Below are positions 48,703 through 58,350 of a stretch of 64,000 nucleotides of DNA, one piece after another. Below the pieces are notes generated by a model. It was not told the origin of the DNA and made no database searches. It was given only the letters and a program-made list of their open reading frames with translations. Within the stretch, counting starts at the first letter, position 1; each line of letters opens with the position of its first letter. The translations under genes and the position numbers were made by a program. The DNA is from Tritrichomonas musculus (taxonomy: Eukaryota; Parabasalia; Tritrichomonadida; Tritrichomonadidae), in NCBI GenBank assembly GCA_039105265.1, contig JAPFFF010000006.1:3224001-3288000 (forward strand). The letters run 5' to 3'.

Positions 48703-49074
48703 ATGTCGCGTTCTGGAAATGACTTCAAAGAATTCCAAAAACAGCAAAAGCTAGCTATCAAAAATGCTCATGTTGAAATAGCCAATGCTATTAAAGAGGT
48801 GATATTTCTGTTCAACCAAAAAATAATAAACTCGACATCATCTAATGTCTGCACCATCTATGACCCTTTGATACAAGCAAACATGAACAAGATTGCTGAA
48901 GCACTTACTCAAATGAATCTCACTACCTGCGAGGTTTTTCATAAAAAGATTCCTCAATCTACAACACCAAAATCTATTGGCTTTCACGTGCCTATAGTGC
49001 CTGACTCGCAAGAGACACAAGAAGAAGATGATGAAGATGAACAAGAAGCTTCATCTCCAAAAGACAAGGAGTAA
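48703..49074 (+). CDS. Maverick small protein with acidic tail
   Basis: Predicted 123 residues. A helical N-terminal half (FKEFQKQQKLAIKNAHVEIA) is followed by a short middle and a very acidic C-terminus (QETQEEDDEDEQEASS). No family is recognised. Divergent from the basic bZIP-like gene, 76 bp between starts. Confidence 0.55.
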   Translation: MSRSGNDFKEFQKQQKLAIKNAHVEIANAIKEVIFLFNQKIINSTSSNVCTIYDPLIQANMNKIAEALTQMNLTTCEVFHKKIPQSTTPKSIGFHVPIVPDSQETQEEDDEDEQEASSPKDKE

Positions 49075-49127
49075 GAGTAAAAAAATAATTACTTCTAATT
49101 TTAAGTTTTTTTTATATATGTCTTTTT

Positions 49128-49652
49128 TTATACTATGCAATATTTTAAGCATACATGATAATTATTAACAAGCTCATTATATTCTTTATTATATACTTGT
49201 TTCAAGTCAATGACTACCTCTCCATTATCTTTAATAATCTTAATAGCATCTATTTTTCTTATTGGATTGCTCTTAGCTGCACAACATCCAACATCTTCAT
49301 TAAGTTGTACTTCAACCTCACTAACATGTAGTATTGCTTTGATGATGTTGCTAAGAGATTCAATAGGTACTATGATGCATTTCTTTGATATAATGTTAGC
49401 TAGTAGTGCTTTGTCTTGATTAAGTAGTATTTGTGCATATGCTTCAAGTATAACATTACGTACATCTGGTTCAACTTCAACAGGTTCAGTTTGCACTCCA
49501 ATGTCTCTTGTAATAACAATGTCTTCCTTGCCATCATCTCTCTTATTAATAATAATGTTGTTGTTGATGTTTGATGTAGATGATGCAGCTGCTGATGGTT
49601 CTAAAGATACATTTGCTTGAACTCCATTGGTTGTACCCCTCTTCTTAATCAT
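49128..49652 (-). CDS. Maverick protein with LC8-type motif, unknown
   Basis: Predicted 174 residues. The N-terminal ~50 residues are Ser/Asn-rich and disordered. Next comes TRDIGVQTEPVEVEP, whose GVQTE matches the [V/I/T]-Q-[T/V]-[D/E] core bound by dynein light chain LC8. The C-terminal ~110 residues look alternately helical and stranded (VILEAYAQILLNQDKALLAN). No enzyme motif is seen. Two other proteins of this element carry the same motif. It lies 21 bp upstream of nothing but the next minus-strand gene and appears co-oriented with the capsid block. Confidence 0.6.
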   Translation of the reverse strand: MIKKRGTTNGVQANVSLEPSAAASSTSNINNNIIINKRDDGKEDIVITRDIGVQTEPVEVEPDVRNVILEAYAQILLNQDKALLANIISKKCIIVPIESLSNIIKAILHVSEVEVQLNEDVGCCAAKSNPIRKIDAIKIIKDNGEVVIDLKQVYNKEYNELVNNYHVCLKYCIV

Positions 49653-49673
49653 TTAGGTTGGGAAAAAATAGGC

Positions 49674-50120
49674 TTAAAGTACTAAGTCTAGCTGTTCTCC
49701 AATAAACATGTCAAATGACTCAATTTGATATTTCTGCTTGAGAGCATCGATTTTTGGTTTATGACTTGTAGGAGCAGCTGCAATGGAGTAGTTGTAGTAT
49801 TTGATTCCTTGATACTCTTGAGTGGTAGTGTTTCCATTTATGTAGAACTCTTCGAAATCTTCAGTTATTTTTCTCCTTGAGTTAGGCTTAATAAATATTG
49901 AGTCAAGATCAAGTTCTTTGAGCTTATCTGGATAAAATCTGTGGCACTTGTCTTTTACCTTGATTGAGACATAGAGTACTTTGCCTAAATAACTCCATTC
50001 TCCTGTTTTCATTGGGTACTTGTCACAAAGTATCGAGAAATTACATTGTTTAGTATTTGGAGCACATTTTGCGCGAAGTTCATTGACATAGTCATAGACG
50101 TTTCTTGTTGTCATTTTCAT
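49674..50120 (-). CDS. Maverick small protein, unknown
   Basis: Predicted 148 residues starting MKMTTRNVYDYVNELRAK. It has a compact mixed helix/strand look (WSYLGKVLYVSIKVKDKCHR), four Cys in the first half, and no recognised motif. It lies between two other small minus-strand genes 20-25 bp away, inside the block that includes the capsid gene, so it may be a virion component. Confidence 0.55.
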   Translation of the reverse strand: MKMTTRNVYDYVNELRAKCAPNTKQCNFSILCDKYPMKTGEWSYLGKVLYVSIKVKDKCHRFYPDKLKELDLDSIFIKPNSRRKITEDFEEFYINGNTTTQEYQGIKYYNYSIAAAPTSHKPKIDALKQKYQIESFDMFIGEQLDLVL

Positions 50121-50144
50121 CTGGATAAAAAATTCAATAAAAAA

Positions 50145-50579
50145 TTAATATATGTTATTTTGGGTAAAGATATGTTGGGTAGGTCCATATCGAATATCTT
50201 GTTTATTATATTCTCTTGCTCTACCTTGCATTGGTGGTTTCTCAGGCTTCTTAAGATATTTTGGTAAGAGAGGTACTGGTCTATCTTTTTCACCTATATG
50301 TCGATAAAAACCACCATCTGTAATACTAACAGGAGGTTCACGAACAGGTTTGGTTATATGTTCTCGAGTATCTGGAAATCTAACAGGGTCCTCATGTTCA
50401 ATAATCTGGGTAGGTGGTCGATTAATATATGGGTTGAAGGTTACAGAATAAGTATTAGTATTACTGAACACACCAAAATGTTGAAACTCTAAGTCCTTAT
50501 TTTTCATGGTAGCTTCATTATACATCATACCTTCTCTTCCAACAATCTCAGCATGTGGGCTTCTATAATCATTCGACAT
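50145..50579 (-). CDS. Maverick small Pro-rich protein, unknown
   Basis: Predicted 144 residues from the ATG at 50579 (MSNDYRSPHAEIVGREGMMY); an upstream in-frame Met would overlap the leader of the capsid gene. It is rich in Pro, Arg and Thr, with little predicted hydrophobic core (EDPVRFPDTREHITKPVREP), suggesting an extended protein such as a cement or tegument-like component. This is inferred only from composition and from its place directly after the putative capsid gene. Confidence 0.5.
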   Translation of the reverse strand: MSNDYRSPHAEIVGREGMMYNEATMKNKDLEFQHFGVFSNTNTYSVTFNPYINRPPTQIIEHEDPVRFPDTREHITKPVREPPVSITDGGFYRHIGEKDRPVPLLPKYLKKPEKPPMQGRAREYNKQDIRYGPTQHIFTQNNIY

Positions 50580-50608
50580 TTTCCAAAACATAAAAAACAT
50601 ACTTCTTT

Positions 50609-52291
50609 TTACTCAGGGGTTGTTAAATCATAAGGACCAATACGTACTGATGGTGGCATACCATTAGGTCTAATTAAGATACTAATTGATATATCTGTTA
50701 ATAAGCATAATAATGGAGGTGTATCTACTTCCTGTCTAAATGGATTATCTGCCTTTTGACTACATATCAATTCGAAGTTAATAGGTGCAAGACTTGAAAG
50801 ACCTTGTTGATATGTTCCATCTGTTTCAGTAGGAAGACCTATGAAGAATGAGGACCTATCATTTGGATAATAGCCTGTTGTATTTTCATTATATTGATAC
50901 TCATTCGCTAAACTTGCAATAACCTCTTTATTAAATCCATTTTGCTCTCCATTCATGTTCATTGCATTCTGGCAATATTCGAGGAACTCTGGATACTTAC
51001 CATTCGTACCAAATGCTTTAGCAGGAATATTATTGTAATTACCACAATTCATATGAAATGCTTCAAACATAGGATTCTTGAAGTATGTCTTATGCGTATG
51101 CTTGAGTGGGAATAAGCAAAACATACTATCTACAAAATTAGGTGTAATAGTAATAGTTGCTTTATCTTGTTCATTATTAAGAGGTCTTGTACAAGTGTAA
51201 AATGACATAATCTGTGTTGGGAATGTAAGTGGATGTTGTGGGTTAGCATATCTTTGAACAAGTGCTGTATATACAGATTCATGAATACCAAAACAAGGTA
51301 TAATACTCGCACATTCTTCAATGGAATAATCAACAACACTCCAAGTTCTCCAATCACTGTAAATAGTTCGGTCAACTCTTGCCTTAGTATTGTTAGCTCC
51401 TGCGACTTCATATGCTCCTCCATGATTTTCACCAACAGGTGGAAGATTCTTGGGGTCATTAATCTTATCCATTGCTATTTTTTCGGTACTTGTCCACATC
51501 CATATTGGTTCTCCAATAGGTCGAAATTCATTGGTAATTTCATCAACATTGAAGTCTTTCATTATATGTGGATTAGCAACCAAGCTCTTTTCAAAACCAA
51601 CTGGACAATATACCATACCAGCTGTTGAAAAGTATAGACGTAATTCGATTTTACCTGCAAATGCTGGCAAGTACTTGATATTAGATAAAGGTAGGAATCG
51701 TCGCAAATCAATCTTTAATCTAATTGTTTCAGTGACAGAAGTCACATCTTTGTTAAGATTTGCAACAAAACCACATCTCCTTCCATGAGTATCATTCCAA
51801 ATATCCTTATGTCTTGCTTTACTATATATATCAGCTCTTTTAGTAACTTCATTTGCACAACATGCAGTTAAAAAGGATTCTTCACATCCAAAGTTCTGGG
51901 TATAAAGCGTCATACCATTAGCTACAATTTCATACTTCTCAACTGCATCTCGAGCATCCTTAAAACCAAACCATACCTTACCAAAATTATAACCACTGAC
52001 ATTTTCTAAATCACTTAGAATTGGCTTGTCTATTTTTATCATCACTTTCATATCTGCTCGAATAAATCCATTATATATATCAGCAGTATTATGAGTATTA
52101 GGAGATATAATACATGTTGTATATGAACCACTCTTAATTGGTGGTGATGGTGAATATGAAGTTTGTGGATTTAATGAGTATGCCTTATTTGTATCACTAA
52201 GTGCTATGCAATTATCGACAACATCAAAGTAAGATGCAATCTGGGTACAAACCTCTGCTGAGGTTTTCATATAGGATTCCTTGTTGAGCAT
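50609..52291 (-). CDS. Putative Maverick major capsid protein
   Basis: Predicted 560 residues, within the size range of Polinton double-jelly-roll major capsid proteins. It is strand-rich throughout, with segments such as RADMKVMIKIDKPILSDLE, IRLKIDLRRFLPLSNIKYLP and FAGKIELRLYFSTAGMVYC early, then TITPNFVDSMFCLFPLKH and LLCLLTDISISILI late, consistent with two beta-barrels. No signal peptide or coiled coil is present. Assignment rests on length, strand pattern and position next to the putative minor structural genes, the ATPase and the protease, as in other Polintons; I cannot confirm it without a structure or profile comparison. The frame is open throughout. Confidence 0.65.
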   Translation of the reverse strand: MLNKESYMKTSAEVCTQIASYFDVVDNCIALSDTNKAYSLNPQTSYSPSPPIKSGSYTTCIISPNTHNTADIYNGFIRADMKVMIKIDKPILSDLENVSGYNFGKVWFGFKDARDAVEKYEIVANGMTLYTQNFGCEESFLTACCANEVTKRADIYSKARHKDIWNDTHGRRCGFVANLNKDVTSVTETIRLKIDLRRFLPLSNIKYLPAFAGKIELRLYFSTAGMVYCPVGFEKSLVANPHIMKDFNVDEITNEFRPIGEPIWMWTSTEKIAMDKINDPKNLPPVGENHGGAYEVAGANNTKARVDRTIYSDWRTWSVVDYSIEECASIIPCFGIHESVYTALVQRYANPQHPLTFPTQIMSFYTCTRPLNNEQDKATITITPNFVDSMFCLFPLKHTHKTYFKNPMFEAFHMNCGNYNNIPAKAFGTNGKYPEFLEYCQNAMNMNGEQNGFNKEVIASLANEYQYNENTTGYYPNDRSSFFIGLPTETDGTYQQGLSSLAPINFELICSQKADNPFRQEVDTPPLLCLLTDISISILIRPNGMPPSVRIGPYDLTTPE

Positions 52292-52308
52292 TTTAGATGG
52301 AAAAAAAT

Positions 52309-52860
52309 TTACATCATATCTTCAAAGATGCGATTTCTCCTACCAATAGGTCTCATAGGTATATATTGAGGTTGTTGTTCTTCTTCATATTGTTGTGGCG
52401 GTTCTTCAGGAACATACTGTTGTCTTGGTTTACTCATCCTTTTATCAACAACCTCCTTTATCATACGTCTCTGTTCTTTCTTCTCTCGACTTATCTTCAT
52501 TTCTTCACCTAGTGATTTTAGCTGTTTTAGTATTTCCTCATTCACAGTAGGGTCATAAACTTGGCTTTGTTGAGTTTTTCGAGGTTTTGTAGGTTTTCGT
52601 GCAGCTTTCGAACTTATTGGCTTTCTTGGCTTTTCTTCAAGTTCCTCATGTTCTTCACTGTCTGAGTTTTCTTGAGTTTCTTCGTTATTTTCACTTTCTG
52701 AGTTTTCTTGATATTCTCGAGTTATTGGAGTTTTTCGCTGTTTTACAATATACTTGTCTTTGGTTTTTGTAGGTAAAACTTCCCAATCTGGGTCATCCCT
52801 TCCATTCAACCATTTATGAATAACTGCAAGTCTCTTAGAACCTGTTAGATGTTTTGACAT
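52309..52860 (-). CDS. Maverick charged protein, unknown
   Basis: Predicted 183 residues of alternating acidic and basic character: a basic start (MSKHLTGSKRLAVIHKW), an acidic centre with an internal near-repeat (ENSESENNEETQ / ENSDSEEHEE), a basic K/P-rich stretch, a short helix (LKQLKSLGEEMKISREKKEQ) and a Gln/Pro-rich end. A core or scaffold protein is conceivable. It lies 17 bp upstream of the capsid gene on the same strand. Confidence 0.55.
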   Translation of the reverse strand: MSKHLTGSKRLAVIHKWLNGRDDPDWEVLPTKTKDKYIVKQRKTPITREYQENSESENNEETQENSDSEEHEELEEKPRKPISSKAARKPTKPRKTQQSQVYDPTVNEEILKQLKSLGEEMKISREKKEQRRMIKEVVDKRMSKPRQQYVPEEPPQQYEEEQQPQYIPMRPIGRRNRIFEDMM

Positions 52861-52907
52861 TTAAAATAAACAAAAAAGTCCAAAAATTTAGTTTTTTTGA
52901 GTTTTCA

Positions 52908-53363
52908 TTAGATGTAGGTTCTCGCCCGATTGTTGGTAGTAAAGTCACTCTCTTGTAATGATCTAGACGAAAATGCTGGCTTTTCAAGAGGTGCTCCAAC
53001 TGAATCACCTTTTGCAGATTTATTAATTGATGATAAGGCAGTTTTCACTTTTCCTTCTGGGACATATTTTAATGCTGTGTCAGCTATATTTGCTATTTTA
53101 TTTCTTGTACTATCGCTCAAGAAGCTTTCACCAAGACCTCTCGCAACTGAACCAATAACACCAGCATGCTTGGTTAATCCACCTGCTGAAGCATCTAATA
53201 GTTTACTTGCAAGACCTCCCGAAAAACTATCTGCAGCTCCCATTAATAATTTACCACCTAGTCCTACTCCTCCTTTTATTATCTCTTGCCATGGAGAAAA
53301 TTGTTGCTTTTTGGAATAATTTGGCTTCCAATAATCTTCTACTGAATGACGTTCAATTCCCAT
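52908..53363 (-). CDS. Maverick Gly/Ala-rich amphipathic protein
   Basis: Predicted 151 residues. After MGIERHSVEDYW the centre is Gly/Ala/Leu-rich with amphipathic helices (IIKGGVGLGGKLLMGAADSF, then GLASKLLDASAGGL). This resembles membrane-active minor capsid proteins such as adenovirus protein VI, which some Polintons are thought to share; the link is by composition and size only. It sits between the packaging ATPase and the capsid gene, consistent with a virion role. Confidence 0.5.
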   Translation of the reverse strand: MGIERHSVEDYWKPNYSKKQQFSPWQEIIKGGVGLGGKLLMGAADSFSGGLASKLLDASAGGLTKHAGVIGSVARGLGESFLSDSTRNKIANIADTALKYVPEGKVKTALSSINKSAKGDSVGAPLEKPAFSSRSLQESDFTTNNRARTYI

Positions 53364-53380
53364 TTTTAAAAAATAAAAAA

Positions 53381-54247
53381 TTATTCGAAATAGTACTTAT
53401 TAGCAGAAATATTCATTACGAATTTTTCATGTGGTTCTTTATGTTGTAGGTATTCAGCTACTGTCTGCTTAGTATTTAATGAGTTATTTGTTTGTTGCAA
53501 CAAGCTAGTAAAATCTTCCTCACTATATCCTGTATAACATATGATATCTGTTGCTAACCTTTTAGCATTCATATGAACAAATCGAATAGTTTGGATAGCC
53601 ATGATACATGTTAAATTATAGTGTCTTGTCTTGGTTAACAACTTGATAAATTCACTATTACCATTCTTTAATAAATCACTACCTGCACAATCATCTAGTA
53701 TCAATAATGTGTTATATGGATATGATGATGTTTCATACTTGACTAACTTATTGGCTATATATATTATTTTATCATTGAGCTCATTTAAATGATGCTTCTC
53801 AATGAGCCTCCTCATTTCGTCATTGGTCTCTTTCATTCGAGATAATACATATTTGACAATAGCATAATACTTTATCTTTCTTCGAAGATGTCTTTTAAGA
53901 TAACTCATTAATTCTCTTTCCTTTACATAATCGATTCTTGATTGTATCTGTTTATTAAGTGTTTCAGCTGTTTTATCCATTTTACCAGAGCTTGAGCAAA
54001 ATATTATCTTTTGGTAGTATGGATGTTTAAACAACCTCTCTGTTATCATAATATGTCTCCATATCCAAAAACTTTTACCAGCACCTGGTTTACCAATTAA
54101 AAAGTATATACCATTTGTGCTAAAAGGATAATCAGGTGATAATGGTTTAATCAAAGCACCATCTATCTCTTTCATGTTCTTCCGTAAGGTTTCTTTAATC
54201 AATGTTTCTACTTTATTTATTAGTTCTGCACTTGGGGGTTCATCCAT
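53381..54247 (-). CDS. Maverick FtsK/HerA-type packaging ATPase
   Basis: Predicted 288 residues. Walker A is GKPGAGKSFW near residue 54. Walker B is NTLLILDDCAGS near residue 180, with the hhhhDD pattern of A32-like genome packaging ATPases of Polintons, virophages and poxviruses. It would pump the element's DNA into particles. It lies 10 bp downstream of the integrase gene and just upstream of the minor structural genes, the usual Polinton neighbourhood. The frame is open. Confidence 0.88.
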   Translation of the reverse strand: MDEPPSAELINKVETLIKETLRKNMKEIDGALIKPLSPDYPFSTNGIYFLIGKPGAGKSFWIWRHIMITERLFKHPYYQKIIFCSSSGKMDKTAETLNKQIQSRIDYVKERELMSYLKRHLRRKIKYYAIVKYVLSRMKETNDEMRRLIEKHHLNELNDKIIYIANKLVKYETSSYPYNTLLILDDCAGSDLLKNGNSEFIKLLTKTRHYNLTCIMAIQTIRFVHMNAKRLATDIICYTGYSEEDFTSLLQQTNNSLNTKQTVAEYLQHKEPHEKFVMNISANKYYFE

Positions 54248-54257
54248 TTACAAATTT

Positions 54258-55412
54258 TTAAATGTATTTCATAATTTTATCTGGTATTGGTTTGCCCTCA
54301 ACCTTTTGACCTGCTTTAATTTGTCGTTCATAATTTTTCTTTTGTTCCAACCAATATTGTCTTTCTGCTGTACCAAGTACTAATGGATTACCTCTCCTTA
54401 CATCTCTAATAGTTTGTCTAGCAAAGGCATCATCACCTTCGACTCCTTCCCATTTTAAATCATACTTACCAGTATCTTCATCAAAGTTATATATTTTTTC
54501 AATAATACCTTCTTTACCTTCATTTAGTCTTTCAGCTACTTTAATCCTTTTGTCTCTTGTCCTTAACAACCTATATCCAGGGAATGAACTAGTTGAACCA
54601 TCTTTGGACTTGACCACAAACTGGTTACCTTTTTGTGAGTCAACTATATAAGACTCATTGGACAAATTACTTCTTCTTTTACCAAATGGTTCTTTTTCGA
54701 GTACTAACCTGACCTTCTCACCTGGATTAAAATGGTATGGATTAATGCGTGCATTCTTTTGTATGTACTTTATTTCATCCTCTGGAGTAATATCATTAGG
54801 TGCTTTATTATCTAAAGACCTATGAGGAGAGTTGTTATATATGTTGACCAAATCATGCATCTCCTTTGGTTGAATAAACCTATTTTCACCAATAGCATCT
54901 CTTATGGTTCTCATAAACCTATTAATAATGCCAAGTACATTATGGTTATTCTCAGTTGTTGTTCGGTATTTTATGTTCTTCTCTCTCATGAAGTCTAAGA
55001 CTGTTGATGATAAATATGCTGCATCCTCATCACTTGTTATCGAATATACATGAGGTACATCATTAACAAATTTATGAAGTGCTGTTAATACTTCTCTTGC
55101 TCCTTTACCATTCATAGGATATGCATATGCTTTTCTGGTGTTGATATTGATGAACATTAGATAATTCAACCCACCTGCCTCTTTATTATTAATGAAGGTA
55201 TCCATTTGATAACCATGAGGATGTTTGGATACAATAGGTATAAATTGTGCTTTAGGTACTCTCTTATCATGTACTACTCTTTCATCAAAGTATTTCTTTG
55301 CTTCTTCTTCATTTAGATTCTCTTGTTTTGCCATGCTAAGGTATTTGTCCAAGGTCTTCCATTTAGCTTTGTTGTATAATTTTTCATATGGGCTTGGTTC
55401 TTCTTTACTCAT
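54258..55412 (-). CDS. Maverick rve-type integrase
   Basis: Predicted 384 residues. Residues ~60-220 form a retroviral-integrase-like (rve) core, recognisable from YQMDTFINNK, VYSITSDEDAAYLSS and the following NHNVLG ... RFMRTIRD segment, then MHDLVNIYNNSPHRSLDNKAP. The C-terminal region includes an IIEKIYNFDEDTGKYDLKWEG segment resembling a chromodomain-like module, as in other Maverick integrases, which may target chromatin. It would insert the element and produce the short target duplication. I did not verify each catalytic position. The frame is open. Confidence 0.85.
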   Translation of the reverse strand: MSKEEPSPYEKLYNKAKWKTLDKYLSMAKQENLNEEEAKKYFDERVVHDKRVPKAQFIPIVSKHPHGYQMDTFINNKEAGGLNYLMFININTRKAYAYPMNGKGAREVLTALHKFVNDVPHVYSITSDEDAAYLSSTVLDFMREKNIKYRTTTENNHNVLGIINRFMRTIRDAIGENRFIQPKEMHDLVNIYNNSPHRSLDNKAPNDITPEDEIKYIQKNARINPYHFNPGEKVRLVLEKEPFGKRRSNLSNESYIVDSQKGNQFVVKSKDGSTSSFPGYRLLRTRDKRIKVAERLNEGKEGIIEKIYNFDEDTGKYDLKWEGVEGDDAFARQTIRDVRRGNPLVLGTAERQYWLEQKKNYERQIKAGQKVEGKPIPDKIMKYI

Positions 55413-55418
55413 TTATTT

Positions 55419-56423
55419 TTAAATAAACATCTTATCGTATTGAAGGAATTGCATTTCGATAACAAATGAATCTTTAGGAGGTAGTTTGGTTGGACAATTA
55501 TAATGTGCATCACTATAGAAGTCTATCCAAAACCTTTGGTCCATTGAGTTTAACTTGAAGTACTTAATAGGACTATATTCAACATCACTATCTCCAATAT
55601 AGTTATGTAATGCTTGTTCACCAATAGATGAATATATTTTACATGGATGTCTGTCCCATACATTATCAAATACCAACCTCTTACTTAAAGTTGAATACTT
55701 CTTAGGGTTATTTTGATAAGCTCCTGTGCCTATATTAAACACATCTGCAAAGTCCTCATTCCAATCACCAATTTGGAAAAAATTGATAAATTGGCTTGAA
55801 TCTTCCTCTATATTATCATTCTTTTTAGTATATATAATTTCATGAAAACCATCTTTATCATAATATCCATCTGTTTGTATATCTCGATATGCAATTAATG
55901 AATCATTTTGGGAAAATGCATGTCCATATTCTCCATGCATAGCTATCCAAGATTTCATCGCGGTGTTGACAGCATCAAAGAACCCTCTTAAGTCCCCTTC
56001 CTCTGACACCCAATCAATAACATCAAAATTTGCTATCCATTTCCAAGTAGGCTCTTTTTCATATTCTACTTTGAGTTGGTCCTGGTAGAATTTATCAAGT
56101 AGTTCTTGAGTTAAAATAGGGTCGTTTATATTTCCTCCATGTAAAACAAAGTAGGATTTTTGAACTTTAAATATAGTCACATTAAATTCTAATTTGCGTC
56201 TTCTCTTAATGATATGCGCTGAACGAACACCAACAATAGATTCCCCTTTGTTTGCAGTTGACCATTCTGGTGGGAAATTAAACCAATACCTATTAAACTT
56301 AGCTTTATCATGTTGAGCATCCTCAAGGAAGTAGGCTGTTTCGATTGGAAGAGGTGTATTACCATCATTAACTATATTATCTCGATTAGGATATAAAGTG
56401 TTAACACTTGGTGGTAATTCCAT
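55419..56423 (-). CDS. Putative Maverick minor capsid (penton-like)
   Basis: Predicted 334 residues, strand-rich, with Pro/Trp-containing loops (RYWFNFPPEWSTANKGESIV, IKRRRKLEFNVTIFKV) and an end FWIDFYSDAHYNCP ... FVIEMQFLQYDKMF that looks like the closing strands of a jelly roll. Length and position between protease and integrase fit a single-jelly-roll penton protein. The family link is not proven by sequence alone. The start ATG at 56423 gives a 24-bp spacer to the protease gene. Confidence 0.5.
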   Translation of the reverse strand: MELPPSVNTLYPNRDNIVNDGNTPLPIETAYFLEDAQHDKAKFNRYWFNFPPEWSTANKGESIVGVRSAHIIKRRRKLEFNVTIFKVQKSYFVLHGGNINDPILTQELLDKFYQDQLKVEYEKEPTWKWIANFDVIDWVSEEGDLRGFFDAVNTAMKSWIAMHGEYGHAFSQNDSLIAYRDIQTDGYYDKDGFHEIIYTKKNDNIEEDSSQFINFFQIGDWNEDFADVFNIGTGAYQNNPKKYSTLSKRLVFDNVWDRHPCKIYSSIGEQALHNYIGDSDVEYSPIKYFKLNSMDQRFWIDFYSDAHYNCPTKLPPKDSFVIEMQFLQYDKMFI

Positions 56424-56447
56424 TTCGAGTTGAATAAAAAGTCTTTA

Positions 56448-58016
56448 TTAATATACAACACCTGTTTCTAATTCATTGTTTTGAAGTTCTCGAAGTATTC
56501 TCTTTCTAATATCTGGTATATTGCGTTGTTTAAACTTACCATTTCCTTCATGCAAAAAGGTACGACAAGATTCCATTAGAAACACTCCACAATCCTTGTT
56601 ATTCCTTTGACTAGGTACATCATAATATTTTGCTTTTAACTTACCTGTTCCTGAAATATTGATCCACTTATTAAGTGTCTTTACCTCTGGTGCCATTGAC
56701 TTATTCTCAGAGTCATAGCATTCGATTATTTTCTTTGGATATCGAACAATACATAAAACCCAATGTTCTCCATCTGAGCAAATGGGGACAAATACTTTAT
56801 CGAAATGTGTAAATGACTGTTTACCTGAGATAGGACTTTTCATCAGTTCATGTATTTTTTCCATATCATTAGTCTCATATGCCATAGAAAGGAGGGTATA
56901 AAATGCAGTAGGTACAACCAATATTTTCTTTTTATCAAACTCTGCTTCATTTTGACCAGGTTGTTTATTCAATCTCTTTCCTTTGTTATATAGAAGTTTC
57001 AAGTAGTCATCAATAACATCTTCTTCTATATTTTCATCATTGACTAAACTCCTCCAATCATGAATTTTATGACGTCTTTGGTCTACTGTAAACTCTCCTG
57101 TCTTCTGTGGTGTCATACGGGGTTCTCTTGGAGGAGGACTAGTACCTCGAGAGGTATGTGATGATGGAAACTGTGGAGGGGGTGATGAAGGAGGAGGAGG
57201 TGGTGGAGGTGGAGGTGAACGAGGTGGTGGAGGTGGAGGTGAAGGTGAACGAGGTCGTTTTGATTTTGTCTTATGTTGTTTTGATTTTTTCTTAGGTCTA
57301 TCATCCTCGTCTAAATTTGTACTACTTTGAAGTAAAAGTTGAATTCTGTTTTGATTTTGGTCCCTTGTTGGTGGCTCAACATTTGTGGGTCGGTTCCTAC
57401 CGATTTTCCTAAGGTTAAGATGATAATCATTTCGATTTAAAGTTGGAGGTCTGGGTAATGGAGCCAATTCTGGTATATCATCTGTTTGAATACCTCTAGT
57501 TTTATATTCTTTCTTATCACTTTTCAATGTTCTTTCTTTCATCTGCTCTCTCAGTTCTCTAGCTGCTTGTTTTTCCTCCTCAGTCTTCATTCGAGATATC
57601 CTTATGTTGATAATATCATAATGTAATTTTATCTCTGTTAATATACCTTGATCTGATTCTTGGAGAGTATATTGATATGGCTTTAATACTGTTATGTAAT
57701 GCCCATGTTCATCTTTATCATCTTGATTTTTCTTAATCGCAAACACACAACCTGAAAATTTTGCTTTTGGTCTCTCTCTCTTGAGTCTATTAGCAAATTC
57801 AAGTACGTCTTTAAAAGCTATACTAGTATTTAAATATGTCTCATATAATTTTTGTAGATTTATTTGATTATTAGAGAACTTCCATATAGTTTGACCCAAA
57901 CCTCTTGTTAATCTTGCAACATCTCTATCAACTAGTTTAGGTCGAAATTTAATAGTACCTTGTAATAGTTGTATTTTATTGTTAGGTTTTGTTTGTGTAC
58001 CTACATCACTTGTCAT
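56448..58016 (-). CDS. Maverick Ulp1/adenain-like cysteine protease
   Basis: Predicted 522 residues. The C-terminal ~180 residues carry the Ulp1/adenain pattern: the catalytic His in GEHWVLCIV, the acid in YDSENKS, and Gln then Cys in QRNNKDCGVF. Such proteases mature capsid proteins in Polintons and adenoviruses. The N-terminal half is unusual: it begins with SDVGTQTK and has RGIQTDD near residue 175, both LC8-type motifs, and then a Pro-rich stretch with Arg (~235-290, SPPPPPPPRSPPPPPP). The long N-terminal extension is not needed for protease activity and may mediate interaction with the host. The gene opens the main minus-strand block. Confidence 0.85.
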   Translation of the reverse strand: MTSDVGTQTKPNNKIQLLQGTIKFRPKLVDRDVARLTRGLGQTIWKFSNNQINLQKLYETYLNTSIAFKDVLEFANRLKRERPKAKFSGCVFAIKKNQDDKDEHGHYITVLKPYQYTLQESDQGILTEIKLHYDIINIRISRMKTEEEKQAARELREQMKERTLKSDKKEYKTRGIQTDDIPELAPLPRPPTLNRNDYHLNLRKIGRNRPTNVEPPTRDQNQNRIQLLLQSSTNLDEDDRPKKKSKQHKTKSKRPRSPSPPPPPPRSPPPPPPPPPSSPPPQFPSSHTSRGTSPPPREPRMTPQKTGEFTVDQRRHKIHDWRSLVNDENIEEDVIDDYLKLLYNKGKRLNKQPGQNEAEFDKKKILVVPTAFYTLLSMAYETNDMEKIHELMKSPISGKQSFTHFDKVFVPICSDGEHWVLCIVRYPKKIIECYDSENKSMAPEVKTLNKWINISGTGKLKAKYYDVPSQRNNKDCGVFLMESCRTFLHEGNGKFKQRNIPDIRKRILRELQNNELETGVVY

Positions 58017-58086
58017 TTAAAAATCAAATAAAAGAAAGAAGAAGAAGATGTTGTTTATTTCATTTTTTTTTTTTATTTCTGTATAA

Positions 58087-58350
58087 ATGGCTAATTTCAT
58101 GACCATAAAAGAGCGTATATATATCCTCTATAAAATAGTGTCTTACCTCTATGATTATAGATGTGAGACTAATGAGGGAGTATGTAATATTTTAATTAAT
58201 AAGATAAAAGAGTTAGCTGCTGAGTATTTCGAACCTGAATTTCTTGGTGTAATGATGAAAGATGGTGATTTGGAATTTATCGACCAAATAGAACATTTTG
58301 CCTTTGAGTTCTTAGAGTACCAAATATCTAATCTGCCCTCGCATTTATAA
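58087..58350 (+). CDS. Maverick small helical protein, unknown
   Basis: Predicted 87 residues, mostly helical (IKERIYILYKIVSYLYDY, then CNILINKIKELAAEYFEP). No motif is recognised. It is divergent from the protease gene, 70 bp away, and its 3' end overlaps the convergent HNH gene by 23 bp. Confidence 0.5.
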   Translation: MANFMTIKERIYILYKIVSYLYDYRCETNEGVCNILINKIKELAAEYFEPEFLGVMMKDGDLEFIDQIEHFAFEFLEYQISNLPSHL

